Shown here: piece by piece, positions 1 to 9,147 of the stretch
Numbering within the stretch: position 1 is the stretch's first letter
How the letters are laid out: each line of letters starts with the position of its first letter
The notes under the pieces: model-generated
Told to the model about the DNA's origin: nothing
Database searches by the model: none
What the model saw: only the letters and a program-made list of their open reading frames with translations
Made by a program: the position numbers and the translations under genes
NCBI GenBank assembly: GCA_900767815.1
Contig: CAAGAM010000186.1
Span: forward strand, 1 to 49,066
DNA: 49,066 nucleotides
Source of the DNA: Clostridia bacterium
Lineage (GTDB): Bacteria; Bacillota; Clostridia; Christensenellales; Borkfalkiaceae
Reading direction: 5' to 3'

Positions 1-2
1 CG

Positions 3-1766
3 GGGATAATCAAATTCAACGTAGATCATTATATCGTGGGCGACGGATACAGAAGCGTTTGGGCGGTAAGAGAATATCCGCCGCTTACCGAGCAGCAGGC
101 GATTCTTGCGAGAATCGCGGACAAAAACGGCGTAACGCTAAGGGTGTACCATAGGCTCGTGGAGGCGCCGGAACAACGAAAAATCATTCAGAACGCCACG
201 AGAAAAAACAAGACGAAATCCTCCGCGGACGATATGACGGACAGCGTGGAAGCCGAGGGCAATTTGCAGGACGTTATAGACCTTTTGGCGGGTTTAAGAA
301 AGAGCCGCGAGTGTTTACTTCACTGCGCGGTGTTTATCGAATTAAAGGCGAAATCGCTCGAAAGTTTACGCGAACTTCAAAACGAAACGCTTATGGAACT
401 TGCGCGGGCGAAGATTACGGTCGATAGGTTGACTTTAAGACAAAAAGAGGGATTTTTATCCGTTCTGCCTTTCGGCGCAAATCAATTCGGAACGCTGTAT
501 GAGCGTGTATTGCCCGCAAGCTCGGCGGCGAATTTCTACCCGTTTGCGTTTTCGGGCAAAACCGATCCGAACGGGTTTTATATCGGCAGAGATAAATACG
601 GCACGAACGTAATCGTAGACCTCGATCGTCGCACGGAAGATAAAACCACGAGCAACGTTTTAATTCTCGGCAACAGCGGACAAGGGAAAAGTTATCTTTT
701 AAAATTGCTTTTAACAAATATCCGCGAATCGGGCAAAAAAGTGATTTGCCTTGACCCCGAGAGCGAGTATGAGGACTTGTGCGAAAATCTCGGCGGGTGT
801 TATATCGACTTTTTATCGGGCGAATATAAAATAAATCCGTTAGAGCCGAAAGCGTGGACGGAACTCGACGAAACGGGCAGGAAAGAAGAAAATACCGAGA
901 ACTGCCCCGAGGCGTTTAAAAAAGTAACGCGACTTTCGCAACACATCGCGTTTTTAAAAGACTTTTTCAAGTCGTATAAAGATTTCAACGACAGGCAAAT
1001 CGACACGATAGAAATTCTTTTAACGAAGCTTTACGATAAATTCGGCATTACCGACCAAACGGACTATACGCAGAAAAACGCGAAAGATTATCCCACGATG
1101 TCGGACTTTTACTCGCTTTGCGAAGAGGAATATATCTTGTACGATAAAGGAAAGAAATACTTGTATTCGGAAGAAACGTTGCAAGAGGTGTGCCTTGGAA
1201 TACACTCTATGTGCGTGGGCGCGGAAAGTAAGTATTTCGACGGGCATACGAATATTACTGCGGGCGATTTTTTGTGTTTCGGCGTGAAAGGGCTGATGGA
1301 CTCTAACCGCAGGCTGAAAGACGCTATGCTGTTTAATATTCTGTCGTATATGTCGAACAGGTTGCTCGGCGAGGGGAATACGGCGGCAAGCATAGACGAA
1401 TTGTATTTGTTTTTAACGAATATGACGGCGATAGAATATATCCGCAACGCGATGAAGAGAGTAAGAAAAAAGGACTCGTCGGTGATACTCGCAAGTCAGA
1501 ATATAGAAGACTTCCTTCTGCCTTCGATCCGCGAATTTACGAAACCGCTGTTTTCTATTCCGACGCATCAATTCTTATTCAATGCGGGGCAAATCAACCC
1601 GAAGGAATATATGGACGCGTTGCAGATAGAGCCGAGCGAATTCGAACTCATACGCTATCCCGAACGCGGAACGTGTTTGTACCGTTGCGGGAACGAAAGG
1701 TACTTGCTCGAAGTCTTCGCGCCGGGATATAAGGCGGAACTGTTCGGCAGCGGAGGCGGAAGATAA
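3..1766 (+). CDS. VirB4-type conjugative transfer ATPase, 5'-truncated by window edge
   Basis: This ATPase powers the type IV secretion channel of a conjugative element at the inner face of the membrane. The frame is open from base 3, so the GTG at 36 is not the true start: residues encoded before it continue the same protein. 587 residues are visible. A Walker A motif (GNSGQGKS) lies near visible residue 222 and a Walker B-like stretch (IDELYLFL) near 464, followed by an ILASQN segment typical of VirB4/TraE ATPases. The N-terminal part matches the VirB4 CagE-like region. It resembles the CD1110-type VirB4 of Tn1549-like elements. The stop overlaps the next ATG (TAATG), so the two genes are translationally coupled. 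The family assignment rests on motifs and order; the subfamily name is from memory. Confidence 0.88.
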   Translation, partial: GIIKFNVDHYIVGDGYRSVWAVREYPPLTEQQAILARIADKNGVTLRVYHRLVEAPEQRKIIQNATRKNKTKSSADDMTDSVEAEGNLQDVIDLLAGLRKSRECLLHCAVFIELKAKSLESLRELQNETLMELARAKITVDRLTLRQKEGFLSVLPFGANQFGTLYERVLPASSAANFYPFAFSGKTDPNGFYIGRDKYGTNVIVDLDRRTEDKTTSNVLILGNSGQGKSYLLKLLLTNIRESGKKVICLDPESEYEDLCENLGGCYIDFLSGEYKINPLEPKAWTELDETGRKEENTENCPEAFKKVTRLSQHIAFLKDFFKSYKDFNDRQIDTIEILLTKLYDKFGITDQTDYTQKNAKDYPTMSDFYSLCEEEYILYDKGKKYLYSEETLQEVCLGIHSMCVGAESKYFDGHTNITAGDFLCFGVKGLMDSNRRLKDAMLFNILSYMSNRLLGEGNTAASIDELYLFLTNMTAIEYIRNAMKRVRKKDSSVILASQNIEDFLLPSIREFTKPLFSIPTHQFLFNAGQINPKEYMDALQIEPSEFELIRYPERGTCLYRCGNERYLLEVFAPGYKAELFGSGGGR

Positions 1767-2233
1767 TGGCGGTACCGATAATCCCGATACTCAAAAAAAT
1801 AGGCACGGCGGTGCTGTCGAATAAAAAAGGACGGAAAGTGGTCGGCGGAATTATTCTCGGAAGTCTCGTGCTTTTAATGACGCCCGCGGCGGTAGTGCTG
1901 GGGATATTTTCGGGTAGTATGGATATAAACACGGACGGCGTACAGACGATTGTAAAAGACAGGCAGGAAACGGAAGAAAAACGTTACGCCGAGATAGAAC
2001 AGGCGATGACGGAGGCGGGATACGGCGAAATAAAGATACGGGAAGCGCAGGCGGTATATTCGTTTGCGCTTTTCAATCTTTCGGGCGACGACGTTGCGGA
2101 AAAGCTGACGGAATGTTTTTCTGCGGAAACGGACGAAGAACTCGTAGAGAAGATAAACGGCGCGTTTTATACGGCGTTTTCGGTTGACGAAATTTCGGCA
2201 ATTCTCGAAAGCGTAAGGCAAGAATACGGATAG
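1766..2233 (+). CDS. Short membrane-anchored conjugation protein (CD1108-like anchor without peptidase domain)
   Basis: A 155-residue protein that starts one base inside the VirB4 stop codon, so it belongs to the transfer operon. Residues about 25-50 form one hydrophobic membrane segment after a basic stretch (SNKKGRK). The remainder is a charged, mostly helical extracytoplasmic region. At this position, Tn1549-type elements usually have a much longer protein with a membrane anchor, a helical region and a C-terminal lysozyme or NlpC/P60 domain. Here the protein ends after the helical region, so no catalytic domain is present. It could be a natural short form or a truncated gene replaced downstream by the ATPase module. 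The function is inferred from position only. Confidence 0.6.
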   Translation: MAVPIIPILKKIGTAVLSNKKGRKVVGGIILGSLVLLMTPAAVVLGIFSGSMDINTDGVQTIVKDRQETEEKRYAEIEQAMTEAGYGEIKIREAQAVYSFALFNLSGDDVAEKLTECFSAETDEELVEKINGAFYTAFSVDEISAILESVRQEYG

Positions 2234-2284
2234 CAATTAAGCAATTCGACTTAAATCGGGATTATTTTTCTTTGCTTTTCGCGA

Positions 2285-2331
2285 TTTAACCTATATTTTC
2301 TATTGACAAATAGGTTAAAATAGGTTAAAAT
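2285..2331 (+). promoter_or_regulatory. Sigma-A promoter with three ATAGGTTAAA operator copies
   Basis: TTGACA at 2303-2308 and TAAAAT at 2326-2331 are separated by 17 bp. The 10-mer ATAGGTTAAA occurs twice in tandem (2310-2319 and 2320-2329), covering the spacer and the -10. An inverted copy (TTTAACCTAT) lies at 2285-2294, just upstream of the -35. This looks like an operator that would block RNA polymerase. It separates the ATPase gene at 2362 from the transfer operon. The repressor is not identified. Confidence 0.7.
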
Positions 2332-2361
2332 ATAGAAAAAGAAAAAGCAAGGAGAAACGCC

Positions 2362-4230
2362 GTGAAAAGAATCGAAGAAATTAAAGAAGAAATAGAGAAG
2401 TTGCCGAAAGGGTATATTTCGAATAAAACGATAGGCGGAAAAACGCGGCATTATCTGCAATGGACGGAGAACGGGAAAGTCAAGAGTCTGTATCTTCGGG
2501 AGGAAGATTACGAGCGTGTAAAATCCGAAATCGAGCAACGAAAAGAATTGCAAAAATTATTAAGGGCAGAGGAAAGAAAAAACGTGGTAAAACGAACGGA
2601 TGAAACCTATGAAATGAACGTAGTTACGGGCGAACCGCTTAAAGGGCTTGTTAAATACGCCGAGAAATGGAAGAAACGGGATTGTTATAAGTCTATAACG
2701 GCATATTTATACGGTAAGGTAACGCCGAGAGTATGTTCCGTATACGGACTGCGTCGAACGGGGAAAACGACGATGTTGCATCAGGCGATAGGCGAAATGC
2801 GCGCGGACGATTTCAAAGCGGCGGCGTACATCAAAGTGCGGAAAGGGCAGACGATGTCTATGCTCGACAAAGACTTAAAAACGCTTGCGAAAAACGGATA
2901 TAAATATATTTTCATAGACGAAATAACGTTTATGGACGATTTCGTAGATACGGCGTCTTTATTGTCGGATATATACGCGGCGACGGGTATGAAGATCGTG
3001 ATATCGGGAACGGACTCGCTCGGACTGTGGTTTGCGAGCAAAGAAGAACTGTACGACAGGGCGTATATGATACACACGACCTGGATACCGTTTTCGGAAC
3101 ATTCGAGATTGCTTGATACGGACGATATAGACGAGTATATTCGCTACGGCGGAACGTTGCGCGCGGGCGAAACGGATTTCGACGACGAGGAATTGAGGAG
3201 CGAGGAGGTGTCTTTCCGCGACGACGAAAGCACGAGAAGATATATAGACACGGCGATATGCGGAAATATACAGCACAGTCTTAAATGCTACGAAAACGGA
3301 ACGCATTTCAGAAAGTTGCGGGACTTATACGAGGCGAACGAACTTACGGGAGCAATCAATAGGATCATAGAAAGTATGAACCATAGGTTTGTGGTAGACG
3401 TGCTTATGGCCGAATTCAAATCCAACGATTTAGCCCTTGCGAGAAAGAATTTATTGCGGGAGAAAAACCGAGAGTTAAGGTCGGACGCTTTGGAAAAAAT
3501 CGACGAGAAAAGCGTAACGAAACGCTTGATGGAAATTCTCGAAATAGAGAACGAAGAAAATCAAAGGGTGAACGTTACGGCGGAACACGTCCGCGAAATC
3601 AAAGAGTATCTTGCGGCGTTGGAATTGATAGAGGAATGTCCCGTGCGGTATATCGGCATAAAGGGCGAAGACACTGACGAAAACGTATTGTTTACGCAAC
3701 CCGGTATGAGATATTGTCAGGCGCAGGCTCTCGTGTATTCGCTGAAAAAAGACGAGTTGTTTTCGGGTTTGAAAGAGGAAGAAAAAGACTACGTTTGCGG
3801 AAAAATACTGAACGAAGTAAAGGGCAGAATGCTTGAAGAAATCGTACTATACGAAACGATGCGGAAATTGCAAAAGACGGCGGAAGTATTCAAGTTGCAA
3901 TTTGCGAGCGGCGAATTCGATATGGTCGTAATGGACAAAGATAGTTACGAGTGTAAAATATACGAGATCAAGCACGCAATGACGGCGGATGAAAATCAGT
4001 ATAAGCACCTTATAGACGGTGAAAAATGCGCTATGGTTGAAAAATCGTTCGGAAAGATAACGGGCAAATACGTTTTATATCGCGGATCGGACGGAAAAAT
4101 GACGGCGGGGATAGAATATCTGAACGTATCGGAATATCTGAAAGGGTTGGACGAAATTGCGATAAGGCAGAATAACGATCGGAAAGAAAGTGAACGAAAG
4201 CAAGGTTTTTCGCCGTCGCTCGATATGTAA
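2362..4230 (+). CDS. AAA ATPase with C-terminal PD-(D/E)XK-like domain (AAA_14/DUF4143 type)
   Basis: A 622-residue protein starting at GTG 2362 behind an AGGAG site (2350-2354). The N-terminal 70 residues are charged and resemble the small DUF6788-like region found ahead of such ATPases. Walker A (GLRRTGKTT) is near residue 130 and Walker B (FIDEIT) near 184, followed by a sensor-like ISGTDS. The C-terminus has the spaced acidic residues and E-I-K of a PD-(D/E)XK nuclease fold: E in the IVLYE segment, D in GEFDMVV, and YEIKHA near residue 535. Proteins of this kind are common in mobile elements and genomic islands; their role is unknown and could be defence or element maintenance. It has its own promoter and terminator, so it is an independent module within the conjugation region. 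Confidence 0.75.
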   Translation: MKRIEEIKEEIEKLPKGYISNKTIGGKTRHYLQWTENGKVKSLYLREEDYERVKSEIEQRKELQKLLRAEERKNVVKRTDETYEMNVVTGEPLKGLVKYAEKWKKRDCYKSITAYLYGKVTPRVCSVYGLRRTGKTTMLHQAIGEMRADDFKAAAYIKVRKGQTMSMLDKDLKTLAKNGYKYIFIDEITFMDDFVDTASLLSDIYAATGMKIVISGTDSLGLWFASKEELYDRAYMIHTTWIPFSEHSRLLDTDDIDEYIRYGGTLRAGETDFDDEELRSEEVSFRDDESTRRYIDTAICGNIQHSLKCYENGTHFRKLRDLYEANELTGAINRIIESMNHRFVVDVLMAEFKSNDLALARKNLLREKNRELRSDALEKIDEKSVTKRLMEILEIENEENQRVNVTAEHVREIKEYLAALELIEECPVRYIGIKGEDTDENVLFTQPGMRYCQAQALVYSLKKDELFSGLKEEEKDYVCGKILNEVKGRMLEEIVLYETMRKLQKTAEVFKLQFASGEFDMVVMDKDSYECKIYEIKHAMTADENQYKHLIDGEKCAMVEKSFGKITGKYVLYRGSDGKMTAGIEYLNVSEYLKGLDEIAIRQNNDRKESERKQGFSPSLDM

Positions 4231-4253
4231 AATTTTATAATCTAACACAAAGA

Positions 4254-4279
4254 CGTCGCGTGTAAACGCGGCGTTTTTT
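4254..4279 (+). terminator. Intrinsic terminator after the ATPase gene
   Basis: An 8-bp stem (CGTCGCGT 4254-4261 with ACGCGGCG 4266-4273, one G-T pair) with a GTAA loop is followed by six T (4274-4279). It ends the ATPase transcript 24 bases after the stop codon. Confidence 0.8.
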
Positions 4280-4306
4280 CTATGCAAAAACTAAGGAGAG
4301 ACAGGT

Positions 4307-5053
4307 ATGAAAATCAATGCCGTTTTACGGTGCAAAGAACCGGAAATAAAGCCCCGCGCATACGAGGTGTCGGACGTGATAACGCTTTCGGATGCGGAAT
4401 ACAGGAGTGTGCTGAAAGAGCTGTTGAAAGACAGAGAATATCTGAAAGGGCGAACGGGGCAAGAGTCCTGCGTGTTGCTTCTTTCAAAAACGGGCAACGA
4501 CGGAATTCTCGTAGATACGCAAGGGTATGACTATCCGAGATACTCGGCGTTTATACCGAACGCGAAAGATATAATAAACTCTTTCGTGCAAACGCTTGCG
4601 AACTACGCGGTGTCGGAAGGAATGCAAAACTCGGAGGACGGTATTTGGGGAGTAAGTAACGATGAACTGTATTATCATTTCGGCGCAAACGTAAAGAAAA
4701 ATAATGCATTCGGGAAAATGCTGACGAAAGAGTTACAACGGCGACGCGAGATAGTAAGCGCAGAAGTTGTCGATGACGGTATCGAATACGAGGTAAAGCG
4801 CGAATACTGCGAAAACTTAAGAGAAGAGGAGTATGAAGACGAGCAGGAATGTACGGATATGCGAACGGCGGAAGATCTTGCGGAACAGGCGGAATATGCG
4901 GCGAACGCTCCGAAATGCTGTTCGGAAAAAGAGCGGGCGTTGAATATGCTCGGAATGCTCGGCTCGAATATAGCCGACGAAGATATCTATCACGACGAGA
5001 GTGAACACGACGAAGTGCAGGAGAAAAAGTATTCTCTTGAACTGAATATGTAA
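4307..5053 (+). CDS. Mobile-element accessory protein (DUF6329-like), function unknown
   Basis: A 248-residue acidic protein. ATG 4307 follows a good AGGAG site. There is no signal peptide or membrane segment. The N-terminal 125 residues look like a folded domain; the tail (about 165-248) is low-complexity and Glu/Asp-rich, with repeated EEYEDEQE-like runs. Proteins like this occur next to conjugation genes of Clostridia elements and I associate it with DUF6329, with modest certainty. No promoter was seen between the terminator at 4254-4279 and this gene. It precedes the methyltransferase by 8 bases and was probably co-transcribed with it. Confidence 0.6.
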   Translation: MKINAVLRCKEPEIKPRAYEVSDVITLSDAEYRSVLKELLKDREYLKGRTGQESCVLLLSKTGNDGILVDTQGYDYPRYSAFIPNAKDIINSFVQTLANYAVSEGMQNSEDGIWGVSNDELYYHFGANVKKNNAFGKMLTKELQRRREIVSAEVVDDGIEYEVKREYCENLREEEYEDEQECTDMRTAEDLAEQAEYAANAPKCCSEKERALNMLGMLGSNIADEDIYHDESEHDEVQEKKYSLELNM

Positions 5054-5381
5054 TAATACCTATGCCGGATACGATGAAAAGCGTTGGTGGGCAAAGGACG
5101 TTGTTCGACGGGGACATTCCTCTGAAACTTACGAAAAAGATAAGGCTTATAGAATTGTTTGCCGGAATAGGAGCGCAAGCGCAGGCTCTCACTAATTTAG
5201 GCGTTCCGTATGAAAAATATAAAATATGTGAAATAGATAAAAGTGCCGTGGATAGTTACAATGCCGTCCATGGCACTTTTTTTATGCCGACGGATATAAC
5301 GAAAATTCGCGCTGCAGATCTGAACGTTGAAAACACGGAAGAATACGATTATATTTTGACGTATTCGTTCCCGTGTACAGA

Positions 5382-5469
5382 TTATGCCGAGGAAATAGTA
5401 ATCCCGAAGTTTAAGGTGCAACCCATATAAATAAAGGGATTGCGAGTAAAAACTTCGGGATAACAAAAT
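5382..5469 (+). repeat. RIT left terminal inverted repeat (88 bp)
   Basis: Matches the reverse complement of 9148-9235 at 86 of 88 positions (mismatches at 5416 and 5464). It is itself a nested dyad: ATCCCGAAGTTT at 5401-5412 pairs with AAACTTCGGGAT at 5450-5461, and inside that GCAACCC pairs imperfectly with GGGATTGC. It could form a cruciform and probably holds paired recombinase-binding arms. It ends 11 bp from the stop codon of the third recombinase. Confidence 0.9.
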
Positions 5470-5480
5470 AGCCTGTTTCA

Positions 5481-6509
5481 TCAAATGAGACCGGATAATT
5501 TAAGGATCATTTCCTCATCATCAATCCAAGTTGGTACAGACTGAGGCGTCTCATTGCGGACGATATCAGCCTTATCAATTGCTGCACGTTTCATTTCGGT
5601 ATCTGCATAAGCGTATATTTTAGTCGTTTCTTCACTGGCGTGACCGAGGTATTCAGAAAGAAGCATCATCGGCATCCCTTGATGGTATAGGTGCATAGCT
5701 CTCGTATGTCGGAGCATGTGCGCATGGATATGAGCAGGAATTTCAGGGCAGGAATGGTGAGCCATCTTACCATACTTCTTAAGAAATAACGCAACCGTAT
5801 CCGCAGACATTTGTTGCTGCATTCCATGAATAATGGTATAAAACAACGGCTTTTCGCTGTCGGCTGGTTCATTTGGATGAAATGCACGCAGGTATCGCTC
5901 ACAATGCTCAACTGTTCTTGCAAGTAATGGAACGGTACGAGTTTTGTCCCCTTTTCCGTGTAAATAAGCGATGGGATATTGAACTTTAATGCGAAGATCA
6001 CGAATCCTCATGCCGAGAAGCTCTCCGCAGCGTGCTGCTGTATCATACATCAGCACCATAAAAAATAGATTACGCAGTTCGGTTCTTTTAGTCGGATTAG
6101 GCTGCTTTAGTAAAATCTCAAGCGCATGTTCTGAAAGGTACTCCACCACTTTGCCTTGAGCCGCTTTAATCGGAACTTTTTGGACAGCTATGCTCAATGC
6201 AATCTGCGAACAATCAAGCATTCCAACGTAATCGAAAAAGGAACGCAGCCCCATAAGCCTCTGGTTGCGAGTACTCGTACCACAATGCCGAGCGGTTTCA
6301 AGCCATTCAAGGAAATTCAGAATCATCTCCCGATTGAAGGTGTCAAACCGTATCTGCTTAATGGTTAGTTTTTGCTCCGTTCGCAAATATAGAATGAACA
6401 GGTTTAATGCCTGACGGTATGATCGCACTGTGTTTTCACTAAAACACCTTTGATTCGGCAGATATTCTAATAAAAAGCTTCTGACGGCATGAAAGAAATC
6501 ATTCATCAT
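5481..6509 (-). CDS. Tyrosine recombinase, third gene of RIT trio
   Basis: Site-specific recombinase of the lambda-integrase family, 342 residues from ATG 6509. A longer frame opens at 6569, but the start at 6509 is chosen because GGAGGTGG lies directly upstream and the overlap with the preceding gene falls to 11 bp, as for coupled genes. Residues about 1-100 form a SAM-like core-binding domain. The catalytic domain shows the first Arg in TAARCGELL, H-x-x-R in HMLRHTRA, GHASEE and the nucleophile Tyr in KIYAYAD. All catalytic positions appear intact. It is last in a minus-strand operon and finishes next to the left inverted repeat. In RIT elements the three recombinases are believed to act together; the role of each is not known. 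Confidence 0.87.
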   Translation of the reverse strand: MMNDFFHAVRSFLLEYLPNQRCFSENTVRSYRQALNLFILYLRTEQKLTIKQIRFDTFNREMILNFLEWLETARHCGTSTRNQRLMGLRSFFDYVGMLDCSQIALSIAVQKVPIKAAQGKVVEYLSEHALEILLKQPNPTKRTELRNLFFMVLMYDTAARCGELLGMRIRDLRIKVQYPIAYLHGKGDKTRTVPLLARTVEHCERYLRAFHPNEPADSEKPLFYTIIHGMQQQMSADTVALFLKKYGKMAHHSCPEIPAHIHAHMLRHTRAMHLYHQGMPMMLLSEYLGHASEETTKIYAYADTEMKRAAIDKADIVRNETPQSVPTWIDDEEMILKLSGLI

Positions 6510-7467
6510 ATTCCACCTCCGGCAAGAGATAGTCTGACGCTGAATAATCAAATCCTGCCATTTTCTCAAACAACCCCGGCACCAGATGGATATAGTAATA
6601 GGTGTCGCTTAGCTGCGCATGCCCCATATAAGCACTGAGGTACGGCAGCATGGCTGTTACATCTTTCCCCTCGTGCATCCACTGGTACAAACGGTGCGTC
6701 GCAAATGTGTGCCTGAAATCATAAAGTCTGGGAGAATGATCGCCGGATGTTTTGATGCCTGCTTTGGCTTTCATAATACGAAAAGTTTTTTCAATTCCCG
6801 CTTTCCCATAAATATTTCCTTCTGAATTTGGAAAAAACAGTTCGCGTCCGGGCATATTTTCAGAAACAGCTTCATCATACCGGCGGCACATTTCTGTAAC
6901 GTCATCCGCCATCATTACAATGCGACTTTTGTGGCCTTTGCTCTCCATAATGTCCAAGCGCCCCTTTTTCAAATCAACATCGGTAACGCGGAGCTTTCGG
7001 GCTTCACAGGGACGCAGACCACAGCAGTACAGCAACCGAACGAGAGTCGGAATTACAAAATGGCGTATAGGATACCCTTTTCGCGGCTTGAGTTGATCTA
7101 AAGCCTCCCACAGCGCCACAATTTCTTCTTCACTATAAATGTGTGGAATATGTCGTGGTCCTTTTTTAGCAAAATTGGGGTGAAGCACAAACGCCGGCTC
7201 ACCACAGCGGTTAAGATATCTGGCAAACTCCCTTACCGGCATTAAACGATTACGAAATGTGTTGTTTCCTTCGGTATCTCTCCGAATTGCCCATGCCAAG
7301 CAAATCTCCTTGGTTAAGGTTGCTTCATCCGGAAATTGCTCAAGGCAGAATCGATCAAACTCGGATAACAAACGGGTTGATTCCGTATAGGGAAACCCGA
7401 CAGCATTTTTTTGCTGTATAAATTCGTACAAGCGATTGGAAAAAAGGCTTTCAAAAACATAACTCAT
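6499..7467 (-). CDS. Tyrosine recombinase, second gene of RIT trio
   Basis: A 322-residue tyrosine recombinase. Its start (ATG 7467) overlaps the stop of the upstream recombinase as ATGA, so translation is coupled. Motifs: first Arg in CCGLRPCEAR near residue 150; YDFRHTFATH in place of the usual H-x-L-R-H, so the first His of that box is Asp while the Arg and the following His are kept; GHAQLSD; and a nucleophile Tyr in the YYYIHL run. The altered box is a common variation in transposon-type recombinases and need not mean inactivity. No other domain is present. It is the middle gene of the trio that defines RIT elements. Confidence 0.87.
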   Translation of the reverse strand: MSYVFESLFSNRLYEFIQQKNAVGFPYTESTRLLSEFDRFCLEQFPDEATLTKEICLAWAIRRDTEGNNTFRNRLMPVREFARYLNRCGEPAFVLHPNFAKKGPRHIPHIYSEEEIVALWEALDQLKPRKGYPIRHFVIPTLVRLLYCCGLRPCEARKLRVTDVDLKKGRLDIMESKGHKSRIVMMADDVTEMCRRYDEAVSENMPGRELFFPNSEGNIYGKAGIEKTFRIMKAKAGIKTSGDHSPRLYDFRHTFATHRLYQWMHEGKDVTAMLPYLSAYMGHAQLSDTYYYIHLVPGLFEKMAGFDYSASDYLLPEVEYDE

Positions 7468-9077
7468 GCTTGCTCACCTGCCTTTGTACGGGCGATAAGA
7501 CCCAAAGCACAATTTTTCAAGCCCAATTCATCTACAGAGAGATAGGGCTTAGCCGAATCAATATTGGAATGCCCTAAAAGCTGTTGGAGTAATTCAAGCG
7601 GTATTTCATTTTGCAATAATCTGGTCCCGAATGACCGGCGAAAACTATGAAACCCTCGGCGTGGTATGGCTGAAACAATTTCCGCACGACGCAGATATTT
7701 AGTAACGATGGTGCTGGCGCTGCGATTGTTAATGGGGCGCGGGACACCGACATGACACAGAAAGATATACGGCAAATCGCTTTCAGGTCGTGCATTTAGT
7801 AAATAATCTGCTATGGCGTTACCACTTTCGGGTGGAAGGGGTAGGCTTAAAGGCTTTCCGGTTTTTTGCTGAACAATACGAATTTCCTGTACCCGCCAAT
7901 CAATATCCTTGCGCTTAAGGTGAACGATATCGCAGGCGCGTAGACCTGTTTGGGCAGCTAAAAGCATAATGGCATAATCACGCTTGCCGATAGGTGTTTC
8001 CACATCAGGTGCATTAAGTAGCCGTTCAATTTCCACAGCGGAAAACCCTTCGCGGAATATTGTTCTGCGCGCAATCATTTCAGGAATCGCAAGACTTAAA
8101 TTTTCCGGTGTAAAATGGTTCTCATACAAATGCCGCAGGAATGTTCGTACCGAAAAGATTGCCGCATGCAGACCTCCATTGTAGCGCAGCGCCATGTGTG
8201 TTATGGCACTGCTGATCTCTGCCAAAGTAATTCCGTCAAAGGATTGCCAACCGCGTGCTTCCAGTTCAAACAAAAAGGTGCGTATGGCACTTCTGGCTGT
8301 TTTTATGGTGCTGCACACAAGTATACCAGTACGATTGACTTTTTCACAAAAATTCTCTAACAAACCCGCAAATTCCGTGACAGGCTCTCGGAATCCCCAA
8401 TCTGGAATTTTGCCAAGTGTAATTTCGCCGGTTCGGTACATTTCTGAAAGCAGAAAGCTTGCTTTTCTCAGGTTTTGGTACGAGTTTCGTGAAGTCAGTC
8501 CTTGCTCATATTTTCTCCGCACTTCCGCCACTGCATCTGACACCAGCGATTCAGAATAGCGTTCTAGCCCTTGTAGTGCGTGCCTGCGTAAAATGACCGA
8601 TAACCCTTCGGCCGTATAGTGCCGGACAATGTTTTTCGTAAGCCCCATTTTCAAGAGAGCCTGTCTGACGCGCCAGACCAATGCAAAAATATTATTGGGA
8701 TCGGCTAACTGCGCAGGTGTGGGTTCATCCAGCTCCAAACTCTGATGAGGTTTCCTTAAAACAGGATCCCACGGTCTGAGAGCCGACAAATCCACCGTCC
8801 CGGTTTGAACAAAATGTTTAATCAGCTCACTTCCGCGGCGAACCTGCCGCCATTTCCATTCAGAAATTTCACCCTGTTCAAAACATTTGCGCTGAATTAA
8901 TATGAATGCATCAAGCATCCCGATGTTCACGTCAACGATACCCTGACGGGTGAAATGGCGGATGATGGCACCAAAACCGGTGGTTCGGTATTCCTTGACC
9001 GCCTTTGCACTGACTCCACTTTGTTCCAATAGTCTTAAAGACTGATCTGCGGCATCTTTTAGATTAAATGCGTCCAT
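7464..9077 (-). CDS. Tyrosine recombinase, first gene of RIT trio
   Basis: At 537 residues this is the largest of the trio. ATG 9077 follows GAGGTAAAAGGA. The N-terminal half (about 1-330) is an extended helical region that includes the core-binding domain. The C-terminal catalytic domain shows the first Arg in QTGLRACDI, then HSFRRSFGT with H-x-x-R, LLGHSNID and nucleophile Tyr in AKPYLSV. All look intact. The gene leads the minus-strand operon; a TATAAT box lies 44 bases upstream. Its stop overlaps the start of the second recombinase. The length resembles TnpB-like recombinases of Tn554-type elements, but three full-length enzymes and long inverted repeats fit RIT better. Confidence 0.87.
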   Translation of the reverse strand: MDAFNLKDAADQSLRLLEQSGVSAKAVKEYRTTGFGAIIRHFTRQGIVDVNIGMLDAFILIQRKCFEQGEISEWKWRQVRRGSELIKHFVQTGTVDLSALRPWDPVLRKPHQSLELDEPTPAQLADPNNIFALVWRVRQALLKMGLTKNIVRHYTAEGLSVILRRHALQGLERYSESLVSDAVAEVRRKYEQGLTSRNSYQNLRKASFLLSEMYRTGEITLGKIPDWGFREPVTEFAGLLENFCEKVNRTGILVCSTIKTARSAIRTFLFELEARGWQSFDGITLAEISSAITHMALRYNGGLHAAIFSVRTFLRHLYENHFTPENLSLAIPEMIARRTIFREGFSAVEIERLLNAPDVETPIGKRDYAIMLLAAQTGLRACDIVHLKRKDIDWRVQEIRIVQQKTGKPLSLPLPPESGNAIADYLLNARPESDLPYIFLCHVGVPRPINNRSASTIVTKYLRRAEIVSAIPRRGFHSFRRSFGTRLLQNEIPLELLQQLLGHSNIDSAKPYLSVDELGLKNCALGLIARTKAGEQA

Positions 9078-9104
9078 TCCTTTTACCTCATATTTTTAAA
9101 TAGT

Positions 9105-9131
9105 CAGGTTGTACCTGCCTCTTTAATTATA
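9105..9131 (-). promoter_or_regulatory. Candidate promoter of the RIT recombinase operon
   Basis: On the minus strand a TATAAT (9126-9131) lies 44 bases before the first recombinase start; no good -35 was found. Between them a small dyad, CAGGT-aca-ACCTG (9105-9117), could be an operator for autoregulation. Confidence 0.4.
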
Positions 9132-9147
9132 CAACCAAAGAATGACC

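Noticed and set aside
36..1766. VirB4 starting at GTG 36
   Set aside because: The frame is open to the window edge with VirB4-like residues before it and no ribosome site, so the gene is truncated.
4551..5192. Open frame of 213 codons on the minus strand
   Set aside because: It is antisense to the accessory protein and methyltransferase, which have ribosome sites and sensible domains; its composition (Arg, Ser, Leu, Phe rich) is that of a shadow frame.
5481..9077. Tn554-type transposon (TnpABC)
   Set aside because: Tn554 has two recombinases plus a small TnpC and lacks long inverted repeats; here are three full tyrosine recombinases with 88-bp inverted repeats.
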